Shown: positions 13,680 to 28,400, counted from the stretch's first letter. The stretch: DNA of 64,000 nt from Aphis gossypii (GCF_020184175.1 NC_065530.1:44245260-44309259); one strand, 5' to 3'. Numbers and translations: made by a program. Notes: generated by a model not told the origin, from the letters alone.

Positions 13680-14240
13680 CGTCGCTTAAATGTGAAAAAA
13701 ATTTTTTCACTGAGGGAATTGATTTGCTTTCTCCCACAGTTCCCTTAAGGGCGAGTAGAGTTGCAGCGGACGTTTATAACTCCAATGGTCCCGCTCATAA
13801 GAGCAGCAACCACTGCAATGCTTGCCGTGCACAGGTGTATTTTGTAACAGCCGCTCTCGGAGTACCTATTGCGGAGCATGACACGATATGTCGTTGATTT
13901 ATGCACACCGGACGGTTGTCATGTGATGAAATCTGATGGTCATTTTTCACTTAACCTCCGACGCGTGTTATTGACTGAACTTTTATAATATTTCGTTTAC
14001 TTTTTGATTATATACAAATCCATGCACACATAGGTGTCAGGCGTTTCTGATCGCGATGAATCAATCAAATTTCGTCGAAGAACGCGTGCGGCTCTCTGTA
14101 CGATTTTATCGCCTCGAAATATTATTGTATAATATATTATTCACGAGGTTTGATTAATTATATTTAAACGGCAGCGAGTCATGGTGTTTGGGTAAATTCT
14201 GTTACGAAAACGCGACAGAAATCAGCAACGTGTACACATT

Positions 14241-14297
14241 GCTGTAGGGATGACGAGCGTGAACAGAAACGGAATGTTTTTGTTTTATCCCTACAGC
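14241..14297. other. 57-base imperfect hairpin
   Basis: GCTGTAGGGAT (14241-14251) pairs perfectly with ATCCCTACAGC (14287-14297). An inner 9-bp stem (14262-14270 with 14276-14284, one G-T wobble) closes a 5-base loop. The internal loop is lopsided (10 against 2 bases), which argues against a standard microRNA precursor. It is followed by CAGTGGCG at 14303, a possible orphan hAT end. Confidence 0.4.
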
Positions 14298-14406
14298 CAC
14301 TACAGTGGCGTTTATGGACCAATTTATCAAGCCGATAATAGTATATACACTACTATGGAGCGATGAGAGGTATGGGCGCTACCGCCGACTACTACATATA
14401 AATGCA

Positions 14407-14429
14407 TAATAATAATAATAATAATAATA
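14407..14429. repeat. (ATA)n trinucleotide repeat
   Basis: Seven or more ATA/AAT units. Comparable tracts occur at about 5165-5185, 7203-7221, 15488-15510, 51658-51677 and 55972-55991. Confidence 0.95.
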
Positions 14430-14540
14430 TCATCGTTGTTTGTGAGGGTGGTGGTCGTGGTAAAGTGGTGGTGGAGGTTAGGAGTAGGGGTGAAATTGTT
14501 AATCCGACGGCCTCGGTCGTAAAGATGATAGCAGTCGTAA

Positions 14541-16600
14541 TGCTATGGAGACGTTTTTAATTAGCTTAAAATAATCGCATGTACTTAACTTGTTTAACCG
14601 ATCAATACTGCAGTTCTCGACTATGTTAAATGTGCGACGACTTCGAAAGCACTATATACCAATAATAATTTAAACTAGTCATAATGCTGTGATTTAAAAT
14701 AACTGATTTGGTGTTGAAAGATGTACAGCTATTTTATATTATAGTTTAAAACTAATGATGAGGATGACAAATAATTAGCGAACGTTTTTAAACATTTAAT
14801 ATTGTGTATGTAAATAATGTAATAAATAATAATATTGTAGCATATTATAGTTTTTTTTTTCAATATTATCTAAATCCTTGAAGTATTGGTCGATTGTATC
14901 TATCAACATTGCAAGATTAGTTTTAAATATGTATAAAAAAATAAATACACAGACCATAAATATATGAGATAGATATCAAGTACTTTAATTAATTTTTGTA
15001 TACTTATTTTAATACATTTTAGTAAATTTTTTTTTTTGTTTGGTGATCAGTGGGTGGTGGAATATTTATTTTAATTTTTTTACTTTTTTTGTAATAATTT
15101 AGTGAATATTGATTTAAAATTTCAGTTTAATTTAAAAACAACTATGGTATGTATATACTATTATTCAAATGAAAATTTTCAATTTTATAGAATTATTAGT
15201 ATTTAGTTATAATATAAAAGTATAGTAAGTATGGATGACGATTGGTAAACATTTTGAGCAAATAATGTTAAAGTAATATAAAAGTATAATAATTAATAAA
15301 AAAACAGTGGTGTATCGGCATGTTTAACTTCATACGTACCCAAAATCATATGAAAGCATATAACAATAATTTATTTTAATGTTTTCACACATGCATACAA
15401 ATAAAAATAATGTACTTAATTTATTGGTTTACTATTTAATTATGCCTTTAAGTAAGGAATATCACTAGATTACATTTTGTGTTACAATGATTATTATTAT
15501 TATTATTATTTTTTTTTTTACAGAATTAATCATTAATTTTACTTTTAAATATAATAGTTATAAACATTAAAAAAATAAGTATGTGATTTTATATTTATTT
15601 TTATTTTAAAAAACAGATTAAACAGACAAACAACTAAAACAATATTAAAAGTATAGTTGAAATATACCTTAAAATGTCATTTGTATAAGGTTATTAACCA
15701 ATTTTCACTATATTATTATTGTTTATATATATATTCTTAAATTATAAATATTTTATTTAAGATAAGTATTATTTAAGAAAAGTAAAAACATTTTTTAAAG
15801 TACCTAATTATATTCCTTACAATACTGGATCATAATATATATTGTATCAAAATTGTGAAAAAAATGTATGAACAAATTTATGTCATGAAATCAGTGACGC
15901 CGTTAACAAATATGTGAAATTTACGTAAAATGCACCGTGAATTCCAGGAGATAAAACAATATTATGATAGATGGTGGATAATTGTTGTTATACATTTTTA
16001 GCTTATAAGTTAATAACGACGTATCATAGAATGATGTGAAAAGATTCATGGTATAGGTAATAAATTATTAACGTATGATAAACATGGCGTTATTGATTTA
16101 AAAAAAAAATGAAAACTTTCCTGATCATAACATAAAATTAGTTGGTAATTTCAGAATTCAGTATTCATAAATTTATATTTAAACTTATATTCAAGCGTTT
16201 GGTTTACAGTTGTGATCAATGGTTGCGTTTAAACATTAGAACACCTACTTTAAAAACGCGTATGATTATTCACTATGACCATATGAATTCAGTTGGTACT
16301 CAACGAGCTTTTCTAATTTATAAAATAGGTACAAATGATTATTTAGAGATCAAAAAAAATAAACGAATCCTTAGGTATAAAAATATATTAATAAATGCGG
16401 ATTATGCTTATAAGTAATTTAAGCATAACTTCAAATGTAATGATAATAGGTAACGGTAACAGGTATATCATATATATGCTTACACGATAGATATGTAAGT
16501 GTGGTTTAAAACATACGTCCAATGATATAACATTATATACTGTACTTATCAATATGAGAAAATTGGGTGTTACGTTGAAATTTTATAATATAATTTTTAC
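14541..16600. other. AT-rich noncoding DNA
   Basis: Low-complexity AT sequence with ATT repeats near 15490. The 91-codon plus frame at 16142-16417 shows no domain and has chance-like composition. Confidence 0.45.
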
Positions 16601-17910
16601 ATTCGAACACAAACCAATGTCGGGCAATGGTGGTTTTGAACAAAAAGGATAATACATAATTTACAAAAGATTATACGGTAAAGTGAACAGTGCACTGTAG
16701 ATAAGCCATTGCCCCCGGTTGATTGTCGCACTCGACAGAGCCAAAGGGGTGTAAATGTATAAGTACACAAAAGTGAGCGACGGCACACGACATTCGAACA
16801 ACGTCGTAATATAATCATAGGTACATGATGTGTATATATACTTATACTAGTTTGAAAACTCTCTCTTGAGTTCAAAAACGTAAATTAAATTACACCCACC
16901 GTTTTTGGAACGGTAACAAAAACACTTCATTAACACACACCCTCACTCCATCATCTTTAAGCGTTAATACACGTGATATTATATTTATTTATCAGTATTA
17001 TATTATACTCACTAACATTTATACACACGAGCATCCGGCCGTTAGCTTAGAATGTAATTAATTAAAACTATATATAGATCAGGTAGGTAGTTTTGAAAGG
17101 GTATAATAATATAATATGTATAGGTATGAGTATTGTGTGTTGTGTATATATATTTGTATGCAGTAAATCTTAATTTTTTTTTTCATGTTCGTTAAAAGTG
17201 ACGAAACTTCGTACGGCACGACTCGTGCGAAGGGGTACGTCGACGTCAGCGCTTTATATGTTATATTATTATCAATTATGATATTATAATTTATAATATT
17301 ATACAAGAGCGAATTATTAGCTTATTAGATAAAACGTCGGGGATGAATTTTAGCTAGTGGAAAATAATAATAACAAAACAGAGTGTGTGTGAGCGTGTGT
17401 TATCCATCGTCTCTCTCTCGACACTGACAGTAGGGTATGGGCCCCATGTTGGCAGAATGGTAGTACGGTGAAGGTAAGTGTGCTCTGAGTACTGCAATAT
17501 TATACATATATATGTGTGTCTATGTGTGTGTGTGTGTGTGGGTGGGTGTGTGTTTATGAGTATATTGCGTATACCATACGAGCACAAAGAAAATACACGT
17601 TTCGCCGCCGGTGTGTTGTTAAAGGCTCAAAAATGTTTTAATTAGCGTTGTAAACGATGTCGACGGCGTGGATGACGCCGGTTCCATCCCCGATAACTAT
17701 TTGCTACTGCTACAACGATCTTATAACATAACAATCGTTGAGGGTGCAGATACACGCTTGAATATAATAATATGTAGAGTGGAGAAGCGCGTGCTGGAAT
17801 GGACGATCGAGGTGTACGTTTTCGTTGAATTTTCAGGTTACTTTTTTGTTTATACTCGAATGAAAAATTTTTGTAATGCCAATATTATGATTTACATATA
17901 TACCCCCTAG
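16601..17910. other. Mixed higher-GC island E
   Basis: Contains CpG-bearing patches (17200-17240, 17390-17480, 17600-17830) and a GTGTGTGTGGGTGGGTG tract near 17530. A plus-strand AAG|GTAAGT donor-like site sits at 17473/17474, antisense to LMO. No domain-bearing frame. Confidence 0.3.
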
Positions 17911-20900
17911 AGGCCCTAGATAACATCACCTATTTTTAAAACATTTTTGAGAGTTAATCGATTCAATGTTTATTATTAAGATATTATTATACATTTTCAG
18001 TACTACGAAGAGCTGCACATTATCAAATAATTGCTTATTTATAATAAATATTATAGGTACCTTTTTACTGCTATATAATAATCGATGTTCACGCATTCTG
18101 CATTTATTATAATACATTATATTATGGTGTCACAAAATACAATGACACCAAATCTCATTGAAGTACACTTGTTTGTCGGCAAGTTTTCGGGCTCGTACGT
18201 TGGAAAATTTTAATACATTTATTACCTATAAGTAGCCTGTTGTTCATATTTTTTATTATGTGCAAAAACTAGGAATTTATAATTTATTTTATAATAACAA
18301 GTTGATAAGCGTAAAACACTTGCAGTAGAGGCAACCCTAGATTTGCAATTTTTGGTAAGTGATCATATCATAATTATTTACATAATATTATTTATATAAC
18401 ATACAGTAAATAACAGTGTCGTCCCCTAATGAACTATGTCGATTTCGGGGAAAACTTTCTGAACGCATTTAATGAAGAATTCCAGACTGATTTCCAGTAA
18501 TATTTTAAACTCACAGTTGGCCGCCTGTATCATATTATAATATTATCATGCCGCGGTATATTGTGGATTAGTCAAACACACTATTTTCATTTTTCAGTAC
18601 CTACTTTCTGTTCAGTTTAAGGAAAATGACATCTAAATGAACTTTACCTCGTCGTCATTCAATATTATTATTATTTTTTATAATATTAATAAATATTAAC
18701 TTGTGATATACTGTACTGTATAATCCGCCGCCGTTATGGTTTTTGAACGTGTACATAACAGATCATCGTCATCTCCTCCGATACGACGAACTTTCTACAA
18801 TAAAATTTCACAACATTTTGTTCGTTTTCTGAAGAATAACCTACGCTCCACGTAGCTTGATAAGGTAAGACGCACATCAGATATTTTCTTTATGTACAAA
18901 CTTATTGTAGGGATAGACAGTTTCATACGCCACATCTTTGATCGTTATTCAGACATTTTTATATTCACATAATATAACATAGTACCTATGTGTTAATTCT
19001 CTTATGTAGATTTGTTAATTCTAAGTGGGACCTCGGAAAATAGTATCAAGTATCTGACATTATTTAGTATACCATAATTATAATATACGATAGTTCGTTT
19101 TATTTAATAATTATTAAGGGGTTCATGTAATAATTATTCTCGTCCATAAATATACGAATCCATTGATCATCGTCTCAATGTTGAAATTAATAGTGTTATG
19201 ATCGATCTTCGTTTCATACGTCGGAATAAATTCCGTGTGACATAATACGTAGGTACTACGTAGTACTCCATATGATTATATTATTAATAACTCTTCACTC
19301 ATTAATTTGCCCAATGTAGCAATACGGTGATATAAACGTATTTTGAGTTCAAACATTACCTCGGCCGCGAGCCATCGTTTGCTGCCAGTCCGAGAAAATT
19401 AATCCGAACGGCGAACACCCTGAGGGGGTTAGAAATTCGCGTTCCTCTAAAGACATTGTCGCCGGCGACTACCACTAATAGCAACAATCCTTATCACGTG
19501 TATTTACGTTGGTTTAATTATGTGTGGGAGTGTGTGTGTATGTGTATGAAGTTTTGCGACGTGTCCCCCGGGGTTTCTCCTACGGAGAGATTGCTAAACA
19601 ACAAAGTTATGTGCTCGGGATTTACTTGACCGTGTTCAAAAGCATTATTACATCAGAGAGTATAAATTCCGAAATTCATCGTTCAGAATCATGCAGCAGC
19701 AGAACCCTTCACTTCGTCCCCTATATAATCGAGCGCCACACCGCGTGTCTCTGTAACGAAGGCAGCGAGTGACAGCTAACCAACCCCTGTTGCCACCGAG
19801 GCCAAGTCACGGTACAGTTTGCATTCTGAATTCTTGGCATTATATAGGACACAAATAATGTCTGTAACTCACGCCTTAGACTATAGGTTGGTATAAAATT
19901 TTTTCCCATAACGCTTGCGTATATATTATTATTATGAATATATTATATTTAATTTACTTCTCCGACTAATACAGTAATATACGATACTATAATATAAATA
20001 TTATGTTTAGTTATTTTTAAAAAAAATAACTTGTATTGTCTAAAGACAACACAAATTAAAGACACCATTTCAAATATGTTTTCATAAATAGTTTTAAACG
20101 GAGCCACAATAATTTATCAGAACTTTTATAAAATGTAGTATAAAAAAAAAACAGAAAATAAATGGCATGATATACATTTAAAATGTTAAAAAAGTGTTTT
20201 GAGAAAAATATTTCTAATTTAACTTCAGTGTAGAGTGGTTATTATTAAGCCTGAAAGATTAATTAAAAAAAGTTGTTCGTTTAATTTTTACAATCTGTTG
20301 TTAAAACAATACTATAAAAAAAAATATTTACTTTATTTGTTAACTAATATAATGTATACATACACTTTTTTTGTTTTTATATAATGCTCTTTTCCAAGTT
20401 ATTACGTAATTATTTGGAAAAATAAATAATAAAAAAGAAAAATATGCCGTTGTTTACTCTTTAAAAAAAAAAAATATATAAAATTATATTATAATAAACG
20501 AAACAGTGTGGTGGAGGGGAAAACATAGACTGCGACTTTAACAGGTAATTAGATTTCTTTGGTGAATTAACTCAACGAGCCAAGATTGCGGGATTCAACC
20601 CTCCAAAAAAACTGAAAACTACTTGTGTTGAGGGTGTTGTAGGGTGAAAAAACGGTCGTTTGTCTTGAACGGCTGGTTACGTCGCTAAGTAAAGAACGTT
20701 AAAAAAAAAAATGAAAAAAAGATGGAAATCGAAACCTTTTGTTGCGGTGGAGACTTGTTTATATATATTAAATAACCAACGTTGAGGAAAATAGCATTTG
20801 GCCACTTTTCCTTGCTTTTTTCCTTCTACCTTTTCCTTGATCTTTACATATAGTGGTGTCAGAGAATGTCTCACATATTATATAATAATATGTAATATCT

Positions 20901-23276
20901 ACTACTTAGCTAGTATTTACAGATAAAGAGATAAAAATGCTGTAATTAAGTGAAATAGCTATTAATTCTAAGAGTAGTGGAGTAGAGTAGTAATTATATA
21001 TATAATACACATTTCTATGTATAGACGTAGCTATATAAAGTTGCGTAGTTCACTACGCCATACTAAAAGGGACGTAATGCGATGGATTTTTCCTTTGTAT
21101 AATCGAGTAAAGTTTTTAAAAACTACGCACCGGAAATCCGGTCCATTGCTGCAATGCCTGCAGGGGCTGTTGTTACTTCGCCATTTTCGTCGTAGCCGTA
21201 GGTACATGGGTTATAGTACGCGCGTGACCGCCTTCTGTCATTAGATCGTTACACAGTTTTACCGTAGGTATATAATAGGCAGCCACGCCGGTAAACGCGC
21301 CCTGGGGAACGATCAAGCAACGATCCTCTTCGTTCTCAGCGACTGTGGCGGACGATTGTAATAAATAATATTATATTCGTCATTGTTACGATCGACAAAA
21401 ATCTCTAGTGTCTCATCACTCCCGATCATAGAACATACACTACAATAAACGTGGTTATGTCTTGTTTATACAATAAACAGTTCAGCAAAATGAGATACCT
21501 GACAAAGTCGTATTAATGTTTTATTGAAAATGTTGGAGGGAAAAAAGTTATTTTAATAAATTTCAATGTCTTGATAACTCATCTAAAATTTTTTCTTCTA
21601 TAGAATAACTAGTTTTAATTTGAAAAGTGACCTAACCTACTAATATTTGAGATTGAAACACTATTAGGTAATTCATGATATGAAAATTATGTATTTTAAA
21701 AATTTAAATGCAAATTCACTGAATATTAATAAATTAATATAAATAATATGTATTAATTAAGTATACGCAAATATTAATGTACATTCACTAAATGATGATC
21801 TATATACAAACCATAATTTCACATTATTTCCTGATTTTACAACGAAATCTAATTCGTTAACAATACCATAAATATAATAAAATTATAAATAAAAAAATAT
21901 ATTTTATACGCAATGATACGTAGATGGTAGATATTATGTATTCATAATTGATAATTGTATATTAATGTACTGTGAACAATTGAAACGTATCAAGCTAATA
22001 TAAATTTATATGAATGTAACTACATTATAAATGTTGTTCCAATTATGTTTTTATATTATATAGCTAGTGTAAATTCAAAATTGTCATTTTTTATTTTAAA
22101 ACTACATAATATTATATAGTTCATATTGCCCTTTTAGCGTTTAATAATTAATGTTAGTGTTGCCGTACCTATTATATGTATCAAACAACGTTATTTTTTA
22201 TAAATAATAATTCGACGTTTAATTGTATACACAAAGGAATTCTTAGACATTTATTATTTTCATCAGATGGAAAAGAGAATATTATTATGATATTATAAAA
22301 ATGTTTGTAACTGGGATACTATGTTATTGATGTATGTGTTAAATCCTCCCTATTCATCACAAAATGTCAACTATGGATATATTATAATTAAATTTGTTCA
22401 TAGAGACGTTAACAGTGTTTTCAATTTGCATTGGAAATAATATCATCCACTCGTGATGTAATTAAAACATTCGGGAGGGCTTTGATAACCATTTATTAAA
22501 CCGTATTATTTTATTGTAGCACCGTCGTTGGTAATTTTTGTACAATATTAATAATTAATTTTTGAACTGTCGGTTGCATTGACATATTCTACAATATTAT
22601 TTTGAATATATATAGTACATCAACGGTTGGTTGTGACATATCCGATTAATTAAAGTCTATAACGGCAATTATAATTATTGTTTTAATCAGTCTATTCATT
22701 CGGAAAAAAGTATAATTAAATGGTTTCACAAAGGATTTTAAATTATATTTTATTCGGAAAAATTGAAATATAAATATTAAAATGGCTAGACGTTTTGTTT
22801 TTTGTTAGTTTAATATAGGTACATAAATAAATATACGAGTAAAATATGTATAGGTAATACATTGACGTAGTTTTTAATTATATTAATTGTATGTATTATT
22901 TCATTATATAATAATGTAATGATATTATTATTTTTATACAAACCATTCGCGTATTAAAAAAATCAAAGCCCATACTCTACTTTTGAAAATAAAATTTGCC
23001 TATAAACGTATAGGTATATTATAATATGTTTCAGTACAAGTCCGATTGGACTTTTACCATCATATTGTTGAGACTACTGTCATATTATTATAGTTATACA
23101 TCACAACTATACCGCATCATCAAATAATAATATAAACAACACGGGTGTTATCGTAATAATAATATATTATGTACATATGCTGTTGGTGTTTATGGTTTAA
23201 TATTCATATTGTATAAGTTAAATAAATATACCTATATATTGTAATATACTATTACGCGTTACAGTCATCGGCTTAC
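17911..23276. other. Mostly AT-rich intron DNA with two islands
   Basis: Two higher-GC patches stand out: 19300-19830 (CTCGGCCGCGAGCC, CACCCTGAGGGGGTT) and 21050-21460 (CpG-rich around 21120-21340). The rest is AT-rich with no supported gene. Frames of up to 82 codons here are without domains. Confidence 0.35.
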
Positions 23277-23720
23277 CCTGCACGATGAGTCCCGGTCATA
23301 GAACAACTCCGACCACCTCTGCCGCTATTACTTGTACCCTAAACCACGATATATAATATATAGCATTGGGCTAAAGTCAGTTTTGGATTAAGGGTTGAGA
23401 GGAAATGGTTATTTGGGCAACGGTCAGCGACAATATAATTGAGTTAGCGCAGCCGGGATGAGTTAGTGAACTGTCCGTCGCAAACGGCCGTCGTCCGTTT
23501 TCGGGACACCGCAACAACCGATTAAGCAACAGCCGCACGCGATTTATTACATCGCCAGTGTGAATAATTAAAACGTTACTTGGAGATCGGTATAGTCGTA
23601 TAGAAGAAGAGAATAACCAGCTGCAGAGGTTGACTGTTAGGGCGGTAGCTGATGGGTCGGGTGAAGGATCCAGTTCCACCACGGACCATATAAATTTTCG
23701 AGCAATGGAATGATACACAT
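23277..23720 (-). other. Candidate alternative (proximal) first exon of LMO
   Basis: A higher-GC block on the minus strand ends in GTGCAGG|GTAAGC at 23277/23276, a strong donor. The bases before it are mixed-composition, exon-like sequence, and after it the DNA turns AT-rich. A 113-codon open frame (23718-23377) lies inside but stops about 100 bases before the donor and shows no recognisable domain, so the block would be 5'UTR. Splicing to the LMO acceptor at 12063 would span 11,213 bases. Known dLMO genes use more than one promoter, which fits, but there is no direct evidence of transcription here. Confidence 0.35.
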
Positions 23721-24900
23721 TATAGCTATGGCATAATTATACACCTGATAAATACAAGTATAATACATATATATTACAGAGTGAGATAGCGATGATGATG
23801 ATGGTGGATGGTGAAGACGAAAGAAAAACATTTGGTATTCTACTGAAAACTATTTTATAAAATAAAAAATGTTAATATATTTTGCTGGTGTAATTAGCTA
23901 GAATTTAAACACAGATCAAATGTGTTTAGAGAATCAAGGGTTCTGTTCAAAATAAATGTTTAACTGTAAGCAAGGTATGTAATCAAAATATTTCCGTTAG
24001 GACCGTGTGATTTTGAAGATTCAAAGATAATTAAATAAAATGTTGAAAGCACTTGAATAATCTAACCAAATAGAATACAAACGTTTTTTATAAACCACGT
24101 GCAATAAAATTATCTAAATCTTTGGTAAAGCTTAGAAAAAAATGATATAATGTTAAACATGGACCTGTTTTAATAAAGTATAGTTGGTTTCACGCTTCTG
24201 TAATTGATGACGCAAACTGTTTTGAAAACTCATTTACGCCCATTTACCACTAATCAAAATCCGATTCTATGTGTTTAAATTTAAAATATACTTTTCAACC
24301 GTAAATGCATTGTGTTTACAATGAGTTAAATGTATTATTGTTAAACACATTAATCGTAAACGCTTAAATGTGTACCATTTTACAATAGACGTACGTTTTA
24401 ATTCGTATATTTAAGTATTTATTTGCTGTAAAGTTATGCACCGTTTGAGCGGGAACTACCTTTTAAAAGTTGTAAATAGTTAACAAAACACACAGTCGTT
24501 TAACTACATTATAATATTATAATATTTTACTGCACTATTTACCATCATCAAGTATGCTTACCTCATATTTTTGGACAATACAGTTATTTAAAATTTGATT
24601 TTTGAATATTTATTTTAAAATTATTGAAAATGTTTGTACTACTTAAGGGATGCCCTGTGAAGTTATAAACTTTTGTATAATTGCTTTGAAAATTTTGATG
24701 AACTGAAAAAAAAAATTGAACGAGTGCAATTTCTTAGTTATTTAATTTTCTGTAAAGATTAAGTGATTAGGTGATAATAAGTTTAGAAGACATTGAAGCT
24801 AAATTATTACACGTATGATGATATTGAATATTTTAGTAATAAGTGTTAATCTATTAACATTTATAATCTATAAAATTTAAAAATGTATAAGTATAATAAA
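23721..24900. other. AT-rich DNA upstream of candidate proximal exon
   Basis: If the exon ending at 23277 is real, its promoter lies around 23700-23850, where TATATATTA and GATGATGATGATGG words occur. A TTTTGCTGGTGTAATTA word at 23880 resembles the motif at 25330. No gene seen. Confidence 0.3.
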
Positions 24901-25450
24901 TACAGACATACATCAATTGCGCCAGAAATCACAGGCAAGGAAAAAAAATTATGAGATTCAAAAATGTACATCGACTGCACTAGATGATATTGAGATACAA
25001 AAAAGGTTAGACATTAATTGCGTCAGCAATATTTGAAAAATAAACGATATCGTTTTGACATCATTTGTGCACACCCGTTTTCTATCTGCACGTAATATTT
25101 TAATATTTTACAATTTTTGAAATTACAATTTATTTTATATGTTATTATTCTATATGTTTGATTGTATTCATTTTAAGACTTAATAATTTAATTTAATTCT
25201 CAATAAGTATTTTTAAGGTTTTTGATAGTCACTTATAATGTTAACGTATACATTTATTATGTACTTTTTTTGTCTATTTAATTAAAATAAAATATCTAAA
25301 AATATTATAGTACCTATATAATATTATATTTTGCTGGTGCAATCGATGTACTTATACAGTTATACCTAATTAATTTGTAATAAATCCACAGTGCAAAAAA
25401 TGTATAGATTTCAGGTAGTCTAGAAAAATCAGCGCAATTGACGAACACCG
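24901..25450. repeat. Element with repeated inverted 16-bp motif
   Basis: A motif of consensus ACATCRAYTGCRYYAG occurs in plus orientation at 24910-24925, 24968-24983 and 25011-25026, in minus orientation at 25334-25349, and as a partial minus copy at 25431-25446. The outer pair 24910/25334 is inverted with 14 of 16 matches. Direct and inverted subterminal motifs around an AT-rich core suggest a MITE or foldback-like element. Family unknown; no coding frame. Confidence 0.45.
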
Positions 25451-28400
25451 ATAAATACTAAATCAAATATAAAATTTAATTTATATTTTGTAAAACCATT
25501 AGTATCTAATGGCAATCAATAGAATTTTTACATAATATGTACATAACAAAAATATTTTAATAACTGAAAAACCACTCATTAAAATTTTGAATTGGTAATA
25601 TCAACATTAAAAAAAAAAAAAATTATACACAACGTAATTTATAGTAAAAGAGTGATTCTCATTTATAAAAATAGTTTTTAAGTATCTTAAAAAAAAATTT
25701 GAATAAATTAATTGTTAAAGAAAAAAATTAGGTGAGTACTATTATACTTGGTGAATCACAAATTTAGTATTAGTTATAGAAATATAGTTAAAAATAGTTT
25801 TTAATGGAATGGAATATTTGTATTTTTTATAGTTTTAAAAATAACTTAATTAAATTTGAAACATATTATCGACATAATTTCTCATCAAATAAACAAACTT
25901 TTCATTTTTGCGTTTGATTTTTCTTTAAATATAATCTTTTTTTAATATAACTGTTTAAATTGTTTAAAAATGTTATTGAAATGTTTATTTTTAGGCCACT
26001 TGTTCGAAAAACTCGATTTTATTTTTCATTTACATACGAAAATTGTTATGCTTAAAAATCAAAAAATATTAAACCCCTAAAATAACTTAAATAGTTTCTG
26101 AGCTAATACTATTTTGTTTTTATGTTCAATGAAAAGTTATCTCTTTCGCATCTGTTAGCAAGGCGTTTCAAAAAGGAAATTAACAAGATTATAAACTGCA
26201 TAATAGTATCCATTTCATCAATAATTATTACTGTTTTGTATATAGTTTTTGAGTCTCTTTCAGATAAATGGGAATATATACTGATAAGACATTACCTACG
26301 GTAATTTAAACTGGGAATAGGTTTACATCGAATATTTAAACTTTTTGATTATACCTAATTAAATTGCTACCATAAATAACGTTTAAAATTTTAATACTAG
26401 AAGATTAAAATCAATTTTTCCTTAATATAAAAAGGGTACACAATTAGTTTATAATAGTTAAGAAAAATGTATTAAGTGCATATATTATATTGTGGTATTT
26501 CAGATAAGATATTATAACATTTTTAAATTGAATCTAAGGATTAGGTATTGATTTTTAAGTACCTATACTTTTCTTAATACCTTTATTTATTTTTAAGAAG
26601 TTTCATACCCTTAATACTAATGTCTAATTGTAACTTTTATAGGATATTTAATGTCATTTTAGTTAATAAAACTGTTAAAGTTTTGTAGATAAATGCCTTT
26701 GTTATTTTACCATTATATAAATAAATATGTTTATTAGTTTTACATACCTACCAATTGGTAGATATAGAGTATAGAAAATTCAACAAGATCATTCCCATCC
26801 GTTGAGTTACAATTTATATTGAACTGGATTTAATTATTATAAGAGTATATATTTTATCAGGCAGATTTACTATGTCTACAAATAATATACATATGTTTAT
26901 AACGGGGTCACAAAAAGATATTTATCAAAATTTTGAAATCTGACTCGTCAGATGAACGTTGCTTGGCACCCCTCTACTCGTATATAATAATATATACTTT
27001 ATACATTATACACACATACATACATAATATATAATATTATAATATAATAATATATGAATATGATATTTACCCTCCAGCACATTGTGTTAGATTGGCGTAT
27101 AAAAGCTAATCTGATTGACTTAACGGGTCGCTATAATAATATTATTGAATAAACCATTATCGTGGTTAAAGTCGACTATATAGCACACATTCATATTTGA
27201 ATTATTATACAGATGCTATATATATATATACATAACGATAGTGATATTACCTAAATATATATATATATACATAAACGGTATATATATGTCATCATTATCT
27301 TTGATCTATTTTTTGGGCGTAAAGGTGCGTGGTGGAATCTCCCTAACCGTCTACTATATACGACGCGTCTCCACTCACGAACAGAAACGAAAAAAAATAA
27401 AGCAAAATAAAAATTATAATAATAACGACAACAACAACAGCACTATAGACCGCGAAAATCCGGCAAGCGGTAATTATTACGGAGGCAACACCGCGCGCCG
27501 TGGTAATTATTAAAATTTATTACGCCGTTTTTGTATATGTTTAATAATAATAATATCAGTCACGCGTACGAGAGAGAGAGAAAGCGAGTTTAACTAGAGG
27601 GGCTTTTAATTAAATACCTTCTATATGAGTGTGTGTGTGTGAGTGTGTTTATGTGTATAAAAGGGTAATCGAGTCGAATTTTTCATTCGTGTCACTATAT
27701 AGACTGGGACATGAGAAGCGAATGAAGAAAACAGCAGCGGCGTTGGTGGTGTACCGCAGCGACGTGCAAGCGGAGGGGTGGTTTGACGTAACTGGGCGCG
27801 TGTCGTGCCCAATGTAGCGGAATGCGTTTAGATAAGCTAGTCGAAACGCACTTTGTCGTTATTGTGCGCACCACTGGCAGTGTTACGTTGTAATAATAAT
27901 AATCTATATAAGTATATCTTATACATAATAATATTATATATGTGTGTGTTCTCACGGTGAGACGTGTTGTGTGTGTCGTATTGTTGTCGTCATGTCTATA
28001 TATGTATAACAGTGCCGTGTCAACAAAATTAATCGTCTCACTTTCAGTTTATGACTTCGCGGTTATTTTTACTACCACAGCTGTATAATATATTTTAGGA
28101 AAGGGTAATATGACAGCGTTAAAAAAAGATAACAGTCAGTTTTCACCCCCGAAATTTGGTCACTTCCGATTCTGATTTCACATCGCAATGGCCAATGCCG
28201 TTTAGTTAAATTTATAATTTTGCACGGTCTTCGATCGTGGTAGTAAGTGGGATGAAGACTGTAACTGATAATTTAAGACCTCATAACATTTCATGGACCT
28301 TTAAAAAAGTGACATTATAACATATGATGAAACCTGTCAAAATTTGGCGTTAGGGTGTAGCGACTATATAGCAACACTAATTGACCATGATCTGTGTATC

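Larger units (their letters stand above)
13680..14540. other. Higher-GC island D
   Basis: Near-balanced composition from about 13720 to 14540, containing the hairpin at 14241-14297, an ATA repeat, and a GTGGTGGTCGTGG-type purine-rich tract near 14450. No open frame stands out. Candidate regulatory island. Confidence 0.3.

Noticed and set aside
24550..24572. Minus-strand ATGAG|GTAAGC as an exon donor
   Set aside because: No acceptor, promoter-like island or coding frame is adjacent.
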